Of a stretch of DNA of 64,000 nt, positions 23,736-33,595 are shown in pieces; the first letter of the stretch is position 1; every line of letters starts with the position of its first letter. The DNA comes from Streptomyces apocyni (GTDB taxonomy: Bacteria; Actinomycetota; Actinomycetes; Streptomycetales; Streptomycetaceae). The notes under the pieces were generated by a model, which did no database searches, had not been told where the DNA came from, and was given only the letters and a program-made list of their open reading frames with translations. The stretch spans positions 1 to 64,000 of the forward strand of contig NZ_WHOM01000044.1 in assembly GCF_009739465.1 (NCBI RefSeq), read 5' to 3'. The position numbers and the translations under genes are program-made.

Positions 23736-26700
23736 CTACCCCGCGGAGGGGCGCGGCGCGCGCGGACTCAGGCGCAGCGTGAGGATCTGGAACGGGCGCA
23801 GCGCCAGGTCCACGCGGCTTCCGTCGGCTACCGGGTGGTCGGGGGCGTCGGTGACCGGGCGTTCCAGCAGGTCGGTCTCGATCGCCTTGGCCAGGGGGAA
23901 GCCTGCCGTCAGTGTGGCGTTGGTGCGGGCGCCCGCGGACTCGTAGAGGCGGATGATCACATCGCCGGTGCCGTCTTCGGCGAGCTTGACGGCTTCGATG
24001 ACCATCGCGTCGTGCGAGACGGACACCAGGGGCTCGATGACCCGGCCCGCGGCGCCGGTGACCGTGCGTTCGGGCAGGTTGATCCGGTGTCCTTCGCGGA
24101 CCGCGTCGACGACGTCCGCGCCCGGGGCGAGCCCGTAGCGCAGGTGGTGGCGGCCCTGGTCGGTCTCGGGGTCGGGGTAGCGCGGGGCGCGCAGCAGGGA
24201 CAGACGTACGGTCGTGGTCTGGCCACCGTCCGCGCGCATGTCGCGGGTGACGTCATGGCCGTACGTGGAGTCGTTGACGAGGGCCGCGCCCCAGCCCGGC
24301 TCCTCGACCTGGACCCAGCGGTGGGCGCAGATCTCGAACTTCGCGGCCTCCCATGAGGTGTTGGTGTGGGTGGGACGGTAGACGTGCCCGAACTGGGTCT
24401 CGGCGGCGGAGCGGTCGGCCTTCACGTCCAGCGGGAAGGCGGCCTTGAGGAACTTCTCGCTCTCGTGCCAGTCCACCTCGGTGTCGAGGTCCAGCACCTT
24501 GGCGCCGGGCCTCAGCGTGAAGGTCTGCTCCGCGGTGGAGTCGCCGAAGGCGCGGGTGACGCGGACGGTGGCCGGGCCGCCGTCCTCGCCAGACGCGGTG
24601 AGGGTGAGGGCGTCCAGGTCCACGAGGTCGGTGACGTTGTGGCGGTAGAACGCGTCGATGTCCCAGGCGTCCCACATGTTGGGGAAGTCGGGGTGGATCT
24701 GGAGCAGGCCGCCCGCCTGGCCGGGGGCGATGGCCTCGCGCCGGGCCGCGATGTCGTACGCGGAGGTGATCAGGCCGCGTCCGTCGATCTCGACCCGGAG
24801 CAGGCCATTGTCGAGGACGAAGCCGCCGCCGGGGCGCTGAGACACGGTGACGGGCCGCGCCGCCTCGCGGGTGGCGGCCGGGGCGGCGCCGCCGCCGGGG
24901 ATGCCGCCGCGGGGGTGCGGGGCCGCGTTGAAGACGACCTCGGTGTCGCCCTCCCCGGCCAGGGCCCGCTGCGCGGTGGCGATGAGGGCGGTCAGTTCGT
25001 CGCGGACGCGGGCGTACGTCTCGCGGGCCTCGCGGTGCACCCAGGCGATGGAGGAGCCGGGCAGGATGTCGTGGAACTGGTGCAGGAGGACCGTCTTCCA
25101 GATCCGTTCCAGGTCCGCCTGGGGGTAGGCGTAGCCGGGGACGCGTACGGCGGCGGTGGCGGCCCACAGTTCGGCCTCGCGCAGCAGGGACTCGCTATGC
25201 CGGTTGCCCTGTTTGGTCTTGGCCTGCGAGGTGTAGGTGCCGCGGTGCAGTTCGAGGTAGAGCTCGCCCTGCCAGACGGGGGCGTCCTCGTACTCGGCGT
25301 GAGCCTTGCTGAAGAAGGCGTCGGGGCGCTCGATCTCGACGCGCGGGGAGCCTTCGAGGTCGCGGGTGCGCCGGGCGCGGGCGAGGTGTTCGCGGGTGGG
25401 TCCGCCACCGCCGTCGCCCCAGCCGAAGGGGGCGAGTGAGCGGGTGCCGCGGCCCTTCTCCTGGTAGTTGCGGGCCGCGTGGGCGAGTTCCTTGCCGCCG
25501 AGGTCGGCGTTGTAGGTGTCGATGGGCGGGAAGTGGGTGAAGACGCGGGTGCCGTCGATGCCCTCCCACCAGAAGGTGTGGTGCGGGAACTTGTTGACCT
25601 GGCTCCAGGAGATCTTCTGGGTCAGGAACCAGGTGTTGCCCGCCAGTTTGACGATCTGCGGCATGGCCGCGGTGTAGCCGAAGGAGTCGGGCAGCCACAC
25701 TTCCCTGGTCTCGATGCCGAACTCGTCCAGGAAGAACTTCTTGCCGTAGAGGAACTGCCGGGCCATGGCCTCGCCGCCCACCATGTTGGTGTCGGACTCC
25801 ACCCACATACCGCCGACCGGGACGAACTGGCCGTCGGAGATCTTCTTCTTGACCTTCTCGAAGACCTCGGGCCGGTGTTCCTTGATCCAGGCCAGCTGCT
25901 GGGCCTGGGACATGGCGAAGACCAGCTCGGGGTGGTCGTCCATGAGGTTGACCATGTTGGCGGAGGTGCGGGCCACCTTGCGGACGGTCTCGCGCAGCGG
26001 CCACAGCCAGGCGGAGTCGATGTGGGCGTGTCCGACGGCGCTGATGCGGTGCGCGGAGGCGTGGGCGGGGGCGGCGAGCACCTCGGCGAGCTGCCCTCGG
26101 GCCCGGGCGGCGGTGGCGGCGACGTCGGTGAGGTCGAGGGTGTCCAGGCACTGCTCGACGGCGCGCAGCACGGCGTGGCGGCGGGCGTCGTGCGGGGCGA
26201 GTTCGGCCATCAGGGACTGCAGTACCTCAAGGTCCTGGACCAGCTCCCAGACGTCGGTCTCGAAGACGGCGAGGTCCATCTGGGCGAGTGCGTACAGCGG
26301 GCGGTCGCTGGCGGTGGTCCGGTCACCCTCGTAGGTGGGGCCGTGGTGGACGAGGACCGGGTTGGCGGCCGCCTCGACGAACAGTTCGACGCGTTCGCCG
26401 CCCTTGGCGCTCTCGGCGATCCGCACCCAGGCGTTGTACGGGTTGAGGGCTTTCACCGCCTCGCCGCTCGCCCGGTAGACCAGGCCTTCGCACTGGAATC
26501 CGGGCATCATCCGGTCGAAGCCGAGGTCGAGTACGGCCTCGACGGTACGGCCCGCCCAGGCGGTCGGCACCTGGCCGGTCACCTTGAACCAGGTGGTGCC
26601 CCAGGCCGGGCCCCACGCGTCGCCGGTCCGCGCGGGCTGGTAGGAGGCGGCGAGGCCTTCAGCGACGGGCACGGGCTCGCCGGGCACGTCCCAGCGTTCG

Positions 26701-26798
26701 ACGGTGAGGGGGGTCGGGGTGCTGTAGACGGCGGGCTTGACGCGCTCGCTGAGCACGCGGCGCAGCCGGTGTTCGACGATGTTCCGGTCGTCGTGCAT
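23736..26798 (-). CDS. GH38 alpha-mannosidase, cytoplasmic
   Basis: Removes alpha-linked mannose from N-glycan fragments. The 1020-aa protein has a GH38 catalytic domain at about 250-520 with VGHAHIDSAWLWPLRET (zinc ligands His259, Asp261), VGGMWVESDTNM and VWLPDSFGYTAAMP (nucleophile Asp371). The mid and C-terminal beta domains follow, including HRWVQVEEPGWGAALVNDSTYGHD. There is no signal peptide, so it works inside the cell. ATG 26798 has AAGGAG upstream; the open frame continues 5' into sequence antisense to the next gene and is not real there. It is the last gene of the glycan operon, 92 bases after GH85. Confidence 0.93.
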   Translation of the reverse strand: MHDDRNIVEHRLRRVLSERVKPAVYSTPTPLTVERWDVPGEPVPVAEGLAASYQPARTGDAWGPAWGTTWFKVTGQVPTAWAGRTVEAVLDLGFDRMMPGFQCEGLVYRASGEAVKALNPYNAWVRIAESAKGGERVELFVEAAANPVLVHHGPTYEGDRTTASDRPLYALAQMDLAVFETDVWELVQDLEVLQSLMAELAPHDARRHAVLRAVEQCLDTLDLTDVAATAARARGQLAEVLAAPAHASAHRISAVGHAHIDSAWLWPLRETVRKVARTSANMVNLMDDHPELVFAMSQAQQLAWIKEHRPEVFEKVKKKISDGQFVPVGGMWVESDTNMVGGEAMARQFLYGKKFFLDEFGIETREVWLPDSFGYTAAMPQIVKLAGNTWFLTQKISWSQVNKFPHHTFWWEGIDGTRVFTHFPPIDTYNADLGGKELAHAARNYQEKGRGTRSLAPFGWGDGGGGPTREHLARARRTRDLEGSPRVEIERPDAFFSKAHAEYEDAPVWQGELYLELHRGTYTSQAKTKQGNRHSESLLREAELWAATAAVRVPGYAYPQADLERIWKTVLLHQFHDILPGSSIAWVHREARETYARVRDELTALIATAQRALAGEGDTEVVFNAAPHPRGGIPGGGAAPAATREAARPVTVSQRPGGGFVLDNGLLRVEIDGRGLITSAYDIAARREAIAPGQAGGLLQIHPDFPNMWDAWDIDAFYRHNVTDLVDLDALTLTASGEDGGPATVRVTRAFGDSTAEQTFTLRPGAKVLDLDTEVDWHESEKFLKAAFPLDVKADRSAAETQFGHVYRPTHTNTSWEAAKFEICAHRWVQVEEPGWGAALVNDSTYGHDVTRDMRADGGQTTTVRLSLLRAPRYPDPETDQGRHHLRYGLAPGADVVDAVREGHRINLPERTVTGAAGRVIEPLVSVSHDAMVIEAVKLAEDGTGDVIIRLYESAGARTNATLTAGFPLAKAIETDLLERPVTDAPDHPVADGSRVDLALRPFQILTLRLSPRAPRPSAG

Positions 26799-26846
26799 GA
26801 GGGGTGCTCCTTGGTGGTGCGGAGGGTCGGGAGGCCGCGGAGTCGA

Positions 26847-26884
26847 GGGCGGGGCGGGGGCGGGGCGGAGTCGGGGGCGGGGCT
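26847..26884 (+). other. G-rich tract in the GH85-GH38 gap
   Basis: Six runs of three to five G separated mostly by single C on the + strand, which is the template strand for the flanking genes. It could form a G-quadruplex. No other signal is visible in this 92-base gap. Confidence 0.4.
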
Positions 26885-26890
26885 TTCGGT

Positions 26891-29014
26891 CTACCAGGCC
26901 AGGTTGAGGGAGGCGGGGGCCGATGGGGAGTACTGCGCGCCGATCGCGCGCACGGTGAGGCGGGTCCTGGTCTCGTCTCCGCTGCGGCGCACGGCCGGTA
27001 GGTAGCAGACGCCGGTGGTGGTGCCGCCGAGGAAGCGCCGGGCGCCGCCGGGGAGTTCCTGGTGCACCTCGTAGTGACGTACGCCGCCGGTGGGACGCCA
27101 GGCGAGGCGGACCTCGGCGGTGTCGGGCCCGGTGACGCGGGATGCGGTGACGCGCAGTCTGGTGGGCGCCGCCGGGGCCGTGGGCGCGCAGTCGCGTACG
27201 GCCAGGGCGCCCAGCCGCCAGCGGACTTGGCCGCCACCGCGCGAGGAGAGGCGCACGCCGAGGGCGTGGAGCGTGCGGATGCCGTCCAGGCGCACGGTCG
27301 AGGTGGTCCAGCCGTCGGCGGCGGTGACGATGGCGGCACGCCGTCGCCGGTAGGGGGTGCGGCGGCCGGGGCGCTGGGGCTCGGCGTGGGCGACGGCGAT
27401 CTCGACGGTGACGGGAGCCGAGCCGGGGTCGGCGCGGTGGGTGATGTCCAGGAAGGTGGCGCCGGTGGGGGTGAGGCGGGTACGGAACAGGTCCAGGGTC
27501 ACCGGCCGGGAGAGGGGTCCTTCCACGAGGACGCTGCTGCCGCCGTGCCAGGCGGCGCTGAAGTCGAAGCCGACGTCGGGTCGCTGTCCAGTGGTATGGA
27601 TCTGCCAGCGGCGGGCGGGCAGTACGTCCTGCAGGCCGAGGTGGTTCCACTCGGCTTCGCCGGTGCGTGCGCCGTCCTCGTACCAGGCCAGGCCGTGGCC
27701 GGTGTTGAAGGTGGTGGCGAAGGGCAGCGTGGTGACGGTGGAGCTGTCGGCGACGTGCCGGGCGGCCGGGCGCCAGCGGCCTGGGCCTTCGGGGCGGCCC
27801 GGGTCGGTGTGCTGGCCGGACCAGAACTGGTCGTCGCGCGCGTGGAACTGGGTGGGGGTGCGGGTGGTGTGCGGCAGGGAGTGCAGGGTCCACTCGGGGC
27901 GGTAGTAGGCGTACGAGGTCACATGGTCGGCGTGGTCTTCGTCGGGGGCGAAGGCGTCCCAGTCGTAGCTGCCGTTCCAGCCGCTGGGTTCGACGTTCAG
28001 GCCGGTGAACAGTTCGTACGGGGAACGGCCGAGACGTCGGGCGTAGGCGGCGGATGAGGCCAGCTTCGCCGCGCTCCAGCGGAAGTCCAGGAACATGGTG
28101 TCGGCCTGGCGCTCGCCGTCTCGGTGGAAGAAGGGGGCGTTGCGGTCGTTGAGCGCGCCCTGCCAGGCGACAGTGCCCTCGATGGTGAAGGCGTCGTACC
28201 AGGTGATGGCCAGGTCGGGTGCGCCGCGGCGTAGCGCGGCCACGAAGTCGGCGAACTGGCGGCCGAGTTCCGGGTCCCCACCGGAGGTCTCGCCATTAAG
28301 GAACCAGCCGTCGAAGCCGTAGGTACGGGCTACCTGGATGAGCTTGTCGGCGAGCGGGAAGCGGCCGTAGGCGTCCTGCTGGACCAGTTCGCGGGTCCAC
28401 TTCAGCAGGCCGCCGTAGGCGGCGGGCGGCAGGAAGACGTTGCCCAGGACGCGGACGCCGTGCCGGTGGGCGGCGTCGATGACGGGGGCGTTCGGGGCGA
28501 GGATGATGCCCTCGCCTGAGGAGCCGCCCCAGAAGACCAGCTCGTCGATGTACGCCCAGTGGGTGAGCGCGTAGTAGTCGGCCTTGGCCGAGCCCTGGGA
28601 CGGGTTGGACGCGGTCCCGGCGAAGGAGACCAGGGCGGTGACGCGGGCCTGGTCGGCGCGGGCGGTGGTGTTGGCCGGGGTGGGCGTGAAGCGCTGGGCG
28701 AGTGGCACGGTGGCGGTGTTGAACGGCAGGTCGGGGTCGTCCTGCGGGCGCCACGTCTTGAGGCTGCGCCATACGGCGCCGGGGTCGGGCTGCTGGGTGT
28801 CGGGGAAGGTCTCGGGGAACCAGTAGGAGGCGTATGGCTGGAGGGACTCCGGCTCAGGGGCGGCGCTGGGGGCGTGGGCTGGGTCGGCGGCTTGGGCGGT
28901 CCCGGAAGTCAGCCAGGGGAGGGTGGCGGCCGAGGCGGTTGTGGCGATGAGGGTGCGTCTGGTGAGGCCGTTGGTGGCGCGCCGGGCGAGGTCACGGAGC
29001 TGGTGGTCGGACAC
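26891..29014 (-). CDS. GH85 endo-beta-N-acetylglucosaminidase, Tat-secreted
   Basis: Cuts the chitobiose core of N-glycans and frees the glycan from glycoprotein. 707 aa: a twin-arginine signal (TRRTLIA at 18-24, hydrophobic stretch, cleavage after AQA near 42); the GH85 barrel with PYASYWFPETFPDTQ, THWAYIDELVFWGGSSGEG, VLGNVFLPPAAYGG and GFDGWFLNGETS (Asn240, catalytic Glu242); a beta-sandwich middle; and a fibronectin-type C-terminal segment. GTG 29014 has AGGAG upstream; an open frame further 5' lacks similarity. It stands 59 bases after the GH5-type gene in the operon. Confidence 0.93.
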   Translation of the reverse strand: MSDHQLRDLARRATNGLTRRTLIATTASAATLPWLTSGTAQAADPAHAPSAAPEPESLQPYASYWFPETFPDTQQPDPGAVWRSLKTWRPQDDPDLPFNTATVPLAQRFTPTPANTTARADQARVTALVSFAGTASNPSQGSAKADYYALTHWAYIDELVFWGGSSGEGIILAPNAPVIDAAHRHGVRVLGNVFLPPAAYGGLLKWTRELVQQDAYGRFPLADKLIQVARTYGFDGWFLNGETSGGDPELGRQFADFVAALRRGAPDLAITWYDAFTIEGTVAWQGALNDRNAPFFHRDGERQADTMFLDFRWSAAKLASSAAYARRLGRSPYELFTGLNVEPSGWNGSYDWDAFAPDEDHADHVTSYAYYRPEWTLHSLPHTTRTPTQFHARDDQFWSGQHTDPGRPEGPGRWRPAARHVADSSTVTTLPFATTFNTGHGLAWYEDGARTGEAEWNHLGLQDVLPARRWQIHTTGQRPDVGFDFSAAWHGGSSVLVEGPLSRPVTLDLFRTRLTPTGATFLDITHRADPGSAPVTVEIAVAHAEPQRPGRRTPYRRRRAAIVTAADGWTTSTVRLDGIRTLHALGVRLSSRGGGQVRWRLGALAVRDCAPTAPAAPTRLRVTASRVTGPDTAEVRLAWRPTGGVRHYEVHQELPGGARRFLGGTTTGVCYLPAVRRSGDETRTRLTVRAIGAQYSPSAPASLNLAW

Positions 29015-29073
29015 GGCGGTCTCCTGTTCGGGCGGGTGGGGGTTGGTTGTGCGGGGTGGGTTGTGCGGGTGGG

Positions 29074-30351
29074 TCATGGGACGTCCCGCGGGTGGACGAG
29101 TTCGGTGATGCCTCGTGCGGCCAGGTGCTCGGGGTCCCGGGCCCGGCCCGCCAGTACGGCCGCGGCCCGCACCCCGTCCGCGGCCAACCGCATCCACGCC
29201 TCGAAGTACGCACCGCCGGGCGCGCAGACGGAGCGCAGCGGCGCGGTCTCCTCCTCCCCCGCGTCCAGTACGAGCGCGGTGCGGCGGGGGGCCGCGGCAG
29301 GCGGCGGCTGGCCGCGCAGCCGGGCGGCGAGGTCGGCCAGGACCCGCCCGGCGGGCTTGACTTCCCGGTCGGCGGTGAGGAGCCCGAGGCCGTACTCGAG
29401 CTCGGGGAAGTCGGCCAGGGAACGGGACACGTCGTGGGAGCACCACCAGGTGATGCCGTACAGGTTCTGGCAGGTCAGTGCGTGGGCGAGGGTGGCGTCG
29501 GTGAACTCGGCGGCGTGGGCGGCCGGGATGAGCGGGGCGGGCGCGCCGACCTCCTGGAGCCAGACCGGCCGGTGCGGGTCGGTGGCCCAGGCCCGGGAGA
29601 GTTCGATGAGGTACTCGGCCAGGTGGGTGGTGCCGGTGCCGTCGCGGCCGTGGCGCTGTGCGGTGCCGTTGAAGACCCAGGAGTGGATGGTGGTCATCCG
29701 GCCGATCCGGGAGGCGTGTGCGGGGGTGAAGGGGTGGCCGTCCTGGAACCAGACCGCGTCGTACTCGCTGTGGGTGTGGACGCGGCCGGGCGCGGCCCGT
29801 TCGCAGGCGGTGAGCAGGCGCTCCAGCCACTGCCCGGCTTCCTGGTAGGTGCACACGTCGGGGTCCGGGTGGGGTTTGTCGGCGAACTGGTTGACTTCGT
29901 TGCCGAGGGTGATGCCGAGGAAGCCGGGCCGGTCGGCGAGGGACGCGGCGAGTGTTTCGAGGTAGCGGGCTTCGGCATCGACCACGTCGGGGTCGGTGAA
30001 CATGTTGCGGCGGTGCCAGCTGTGCAGCCAGGACGGCACGAAGTCGAAGCTGGACAGATGGCCTTGCAGGGCGTCCACGGCCACGTCCAGGCCGCGCTCG
30101 GCCGCGGCGTCCACGAGCTGACCCAGCTGCTCGACGGCGCGGCCGCGGATCAGCGTGCGGTTGGGCTGGAAGACCGGCCAGAGCGCGAAGGCCCGGATGT
30201 GGTCCAGGCCGAGCGCGGCCAGCGAGTCGAGGTCCCGGCGGACGCTGTCCAGGGTGGCGGCGTCGTCGAAGTCGAGCCAGTGGTGGAACCAGCCCCGGGT
30301 GGGGGTGTAGTTCACACCGAGGCGCGGCGTGGGCGGGGCGGAGTGGTTCAT
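29074..30351 (-). CDS. GH5-type beta-mannosidase (GH5_18-like), cytoplasmic
   Basis: A 425-aa (beta/alpha)8-barrel glycosidase of clan A. LGVNYTPTRGWFHHWLDFD lies at the start, ITLGNEVNQF holds the acid/base Glu152, VWLQEVGAP holds the nucleophile Glu267, and GITWWCSHD lies near 305. There is no signal peptide. It resembles GH5_18 beta-mannosidases, known from Bifidobacterium to split Man-beta-1,4-GlcNAc, the core of N-glycans after ENGase and alpha-mannosidase action. Its neighbours here are exactly those enzymes, which supports the role; the subfamily call is by eye. ATG 30351 lies 66 bases after the permease stop. Confidence 0.82.
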   Translation of the reverse strand: MNHSAPPTPRLGVNYTPTRGWFHHWLDFDDAATLDSVRRDLDSLAALGLDHIRAFALWPVFQPNRTLIRGRAVEQLGQLVDAAAERGLDVAVDALQGHLSSFDFVPSWLHSWHRRNMFTDPDVVDAEARYLETLAASLADRPGFLGITLGNEVNQFADKPHPDPDVCTYQEAGQWLERLLTACERAAPGRVHTHSEYDAVWFQDGHPFTPAHASRIGRMTTIHSWVFNGTAQRHGRDGTGTTHLAEYLIELSRAWATDPHRPVWLQEVGAPAPLIPAAHAAEFTDATLAHALTCQNLYGITWWCSHDVSRSLADFPELEYGLGLLTADREVKPAGRVLADLAARLRGQPPPAAAPRRTALVLDAGEEETAPLRSVCAPGGAYFEAWMRLAADGVRAAAVLAGRARDPEHLAARGITELVHPRDVP

Positions 30352-30417
30352 CGTCGGTCGCTGCTTCCCGGGGGTTCGAGGGACAGGCTCAGAGGCCGGT
30401 GAGTGGGGCGGTGGCGG

Positions 30418-31311
30418 TCAGGTCTTGAGTGACCCCTCGCCGACGCCCTTGAAGAAGAAGCGCTGGAGGGCGAAGAAGAGCAGCATCATCGGGGCGAGTG
30501 CGGCGATCGCGCCTGCGGCGATGAGCCGTTGGTCGTTGACGGTGGTGGCACCCGCCAGGGTCTTCAGGCCCAGCTGGAGGGTGTAGTTGTCGCTGCTGGA
30601 GAGCACGATCAGCGGCCAGAGGAAGTCATCCCAGGCGCCCATGAAGCTGGTGATGCAGACGACCGCGAGCGCGCCCTTGGCGGATGGCACGAATACCCGG
30701 GTGAAGCGCTGCCATTCGTTGGCGCCGTCCAGGACGGCCGCCTCCTCGAGTTCCCTGGGTACGGCCAGGAAGGCGGCCCGCATGATGAGGAGGTTGAGTA
30801 CGGAGACGGCGCCGGGCAGCCAGACGCCGATCAGGGTGTCGACCAGGCCCATCGAGCGGATCGTGAGGAACATCGAGATCATCACGGCTTCGAAGGGGAA
30901 CATCAGCGTCGCCACCAGCACGGTGAACACGATCTTGCGGCCGCGCCAGCCCGCCCGGGACAGGGCATAGCCACCCATGGCCGCGAAGACGCAGTTGGAG
31001 GCGACGGCCAGCGCGGCGACGATCAGGGTGTTGCCGACGTACTGGAAGAGCGGGAAGGACTCGGTGACGCGGACGTAGTTGTCGAGGGTGGGCTGGCTGG
31101 GCAGCACCCCGTCGTACACGTTCTCGCCACGGCCGCGGATCGAGGTGAGGAACTGCCAGACGATCGGGCCCAGCATGACGACCAGCATCAGGCAGAGGGT
31201 GAGATAGCGTCCGGCGAGGCCAAGGGTCAGCCGCTGTCGGCCCCGGCCGGTAGCGGGCGCGGGGCTGGGGGTGGGGTCGGCGCGGCGGCCGGGGGGAGCC
31301 AGGGTGGTCAT
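30418..31311 (-). CDS. ABC sugar permease, MalG type
   Basis: A 297-aa inner-membrane subunit of a CUT1 carbohydrate importer. Six membrane segments, with the cytoplasmic EAA loop ELEEAAVLDGANEWQRFTRVFVP near 190-212 that contacts the ATPase. The N-terminal 30 residues are Pro-rich and cytoplasmic. Its ATG overlaps the stop of the MalF-type gene (ATGA). No ATPase gene is in the locus; in Streptomyces such systems share the multi-purpose ATPase MsiK encoded elsewhere. Confidence 0.93.
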   Translation of the reverse strand: MTTLAPPGRRADPTPSPAPATGRGRQRLTLGLAGRYLTLCLMLVVMLGPIVWQFLTSIRGRGENVYDGVLPSQPTLDNYVRVTESFPLFQYVGNTLIVAALAVASNCVFAAMGGYALSRAGWRGRKIVFTVLVATLMFPFEAVMISMFLTIRSMGLVDTLIGVWLPGAVSVLNLLIMRAAFLAVPRELEEAAVLDGANEWQRFTRVFVPSAKGALAVVCITSFMGAWDDFLWPLIVLSSSDNYTLQLGLKTLAGATTVNDQRLIAAGAIAALAPMMLLFFALQRFFFKGVGEGSLKT

Positions 31312-32264
31312 CGCTCGTCTCCCTTCGACAGCCGGTGCCCGAGCAGGCTGAAGACCAGGGTCAGCAGGAACAGCAGGATCGATACGGCGGAGGCGTAGCC
31401 GCTCTCTCCGGCGAAGCCGAGACCGACCTCGCGGATCATGAACGGCAGGGTGCGGGCGTCGCCGCCGGGGCCGCCGCTCTCGCCGCCGAGGATGTAGATC
31501 TCGGTGAAGACGCGCAGCGCGGAGATCGCGGAGAGCGTGCCCACCAGCAGCATCATCGGTTTGACGGAGGGCACGGTGATGGAGAAGAAACGGCGCACCG
31601 CTCCGGCGCCGTCCAGTGCGGCGGCCTCGTAGAGCGTGGCGGGTACGTTCCCGAGGGCCGCCAGGTAGAACACCATGTAGTAGCCGAGGCCCTTCCAGAT
31701 GGTGACGGCCATCGCGGAGAACAGCAGCACCGTGGAGTCGGTGAGGAAGGGAATCGGATCGGAGATGAACTTCAGTTGGAGAAACACGGTGTTGACCAGG
31801 CCGTCGCTGCGCAGCACCCATTGCCAGATCAGGCCGACGACCACGGCGGAGGCGATGACCGGGGTGTAGAAGGCCGAGCGGAAGAACCCGATGCCGGGGA
31901 TGTTCTTCTGGACGAGTACTGCCAGCGCCAGCGGCAGGAAGACCAGCGCCGGGACCACGACGGCGGTGTAGAGCACCGAGTTGGTCAGGGCTGTGTAGAA
32001 GTCCGGGTCGTCCAGTGCCCGGGTGTAGTTGTCGAAGCCGACGAAGGTGCCGCCGCGCAGGATCTGGGCGTCGGTGAAGGAGAGGATGACGGTGTTGACG
32101 AACGGCCAGAGGCTGAACAGCACCACCATCCCGAGGCCGGGCAGCAGGAAGAGGTACGGGACCCACCAGCGCCGGTGTACCAGGCCCGTCGCCGTCTCCA
32201 TCTCCTTCATCCGGCGGCGTTCTTGGCGCGTGCGCGTGCGCGTCCGCGTCATGGCGTCGGTCAC
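31308..32264 (-). CDS. ABC sugar permease, MalF type
   Basis: A 318-aa partner permease with six membrane segments and the EAA loop ATLYEAAALDGAGAVRRFF. GTG 32264 was preferred because it overlaps the stop of the binding-protein gene (GTGA), which implies coupling; ATG 32252 is an alternative. The N-terminus is Arg/Thr-rich. It forms the channel with the MalG-type subunit for the glycan bound by the lipoprotein encoded upstream. Confidence 0.9.
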   Translation of the reverse strand: MTDAMTRTRTRTRQERRRMKEMETATGLVHRRWWVPYLFLLPGLGMVVLFSLWPFVNTVILSFTDAQILRGGTFVGFDNYTRALDDPDFYTALTNSVLYTAVVVPALVFLPLALAVLVQKNIPGIGFFRSAFYTPVIASAVVVGLIWQWVLRSDGLVNTVFLQLKFISDPIPFLTDSTVLLFSAMAVTIWKGLGYYMVFYLAALGNVPATLYEAAALDGAGAVRRFFSITVPSVKPMMLLVGTLSAISALRVFTEIYILGGESGGPGGDARTLPFMIREVGLGFAGESGYASAVSILLFLLTLVFSLLGHRLSKGDER

Positions 32265-33595
32265 TGGTCCCGCTGCTTGGCGAGGATCTTGTTGGCGTCG
32301 TCCTGGGCCTTTTTGACGGCGTCTTCGGCGGAGATGTCGCCCTTGATTCCCTTCTGCATCTGGCGCACTACGGCGTCGCCGACCTGACTGGTCCACTGCA
32401 CCGGGGTGTTGGCGTCGAGCTGGGCCTCTCGCAGGAGGTCGGCGCCGGTGGCGCGGGCGACGGTCTCGGCGTCGGTGCCGTCACCGCGGTCGGCGAACCG
32501 TGGGTCGTCCAGGCCCTTGGCGTTGGACGGGTAGATGGTGGCGTGCTGGGAGAACTCGACCTGGTTGGGGCCGTTGGTGACCCACTTGGCGAAGGCGGTG
32601 GCCGCGTCCGGGTGCTGGGTGTTCTTGCGTACGCCGATCGACTGTGTGTAGATGCCGATGTGGCCGAGGGTGCCGGTGATGGCCTCGGCGACCGCCGTGT
32701 TGGCGTAGACCTTCGGGGCGTTCTCCTTGATGTCCTTGACGAAGCCGGGTGAGCCCGGGCCGAAGACCAGCTTGCCCGCGCCGTAGAGCTGGTTGATGTC
32801 GGCGGCGCCGGTGAGTGACTCCTTGGGCATGGCGCCCTTGGCGTACAGCTCCTTCATCCGCTTGACCCACTCGACGGCTTTGTCGGTGTCGAAGGTGAAG
32901 GTGTCGCCTGCCTCGTTGAGGATCGGGACGGCCATCTTCTGCCAGTCGCCGGGCAGTCGGCTGGCCGGGTCGGCCATGAAGGCGCTGTACTTGCCGCCGG
33001 ACTTCGCGGTGATCTGCTCGGCCTGGTCGAACAGTTCCTCGACGGTCGTCGGCGGCTTGTCGACGTCCAGGCCGGACTTGGCGAACAGGGCCTTGTTGTA
33101 GGTGAGAATCTCCGGTGTCACATACCAGGGGTAGGCGTAGACGGCGTCGCCCTTGCCCGGGAGTTTGTACTGGTCCCAGGCGCCGGGTACGAAGTCGGCC
33201 CGGGCCTTCGGGTCGAGCCGGGATATGTCGGCGAGGATGCCACGGTCGGCGAGCAGCTGGAACGAGTCGGTGTTGATGTTCACGACGTCCGGCAGGGAGC
33301 CCGCCTGCGCGTCCGCGACGAGCTTCTCGTTGTAGCCCTCGCCGGGCACGTCCTCCCACTTGACCTTGACGTCCGGGTACTTCTCCTCGAAGGCGTCGAT
33401 GACGCCCTGGACGTAGTCAGTGAAGGTCGGCTTGAGTTGCAGGGTCCGAAAGGTGATGTTCCCTTCGATCTTGCCCGTCTTCGTCGGCTGGTCCCCGGTG
33501 TCGCCGGAGCCCCCGACCCCGCAGGCCGCGGTCGACATCACGGCGGCTGCCAGGGCCGTGGCGAGGGAGATTCTGGGCAGGTGTAGGCGCTTCAT
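32261..33595 (-). CDS. Extracellular sugar-binding lipoprotein
   Basis: A 444-aa family-1-type solute-binding protein. Lipoprotein signal MKRLHLPRISLATALAAAVM with lipobox STAAC (Cys25). The mature part shows the periplasmic-binding fold: DAFEEKYPDVKVKWEDVPG, DVVNINTDSF, YNKALFAKSGLD and VTNGPNQVEFS. It presents the substrate to the two permeases behind it. Ligand inferred from context: ENGase-released, high-mannose oligosaccharide. The ATG has AGAGGAG upstream. Promoter and operators lie in the 324-base gap shared with the divergent LacI gene. Confidence 0.92.
   Translation of the reverse strand: MKRLHLPRISLATALAAAVMSTAACGVGGSGDTGDQPTKTGKIEGNITFRTLQLKPTFTDYVQGVIDAFEEKYPDVKVKWEDVPGEGYNEKLVADAQAGSLPDVVNINTDSFQLLADRGILADISRLDPKARADFVPGAWDQYKLPGKGDAVYAYPWYVTPEILTYNKALFAKSGLDVDKPPTTVEELFDQAEQITAKSGGKYSAFMADPASRLPGDWQKMAVPILNEAGDTFTFDTDKAVEWVKRMKELYAKGAMPKESLTGAADINQLYGAGKLVFGPGSPGFVKDIKENAPKVYANTAVAEAITGTLGHIGIYTQSIGVRKNTQHPDAATAFAKWVTNGPNQVEFSQHATIYPSNAKGLDDPRFADRGDGTDAETVARATGADLLREAQLDANTPVQWTSQVGDAVVRQMQKGIKGDISAEDAVKKAQDDANKILAKQRDQ

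Noticed and set aside
26799..27893. 5' extension of the GH38 frame
   Set aside because: The extension is Arg/Pro/His-rich and antisense-like to GH85. GH38 similarity begins after ATG 26798, which has AAGGAG.
29015..29854. 5' extension of the GH85 frame
   Set aside because: It overlaps the GH5-type gene in another frame and lacks similarity; GTG 29014 is followed at once by a Tat signal.
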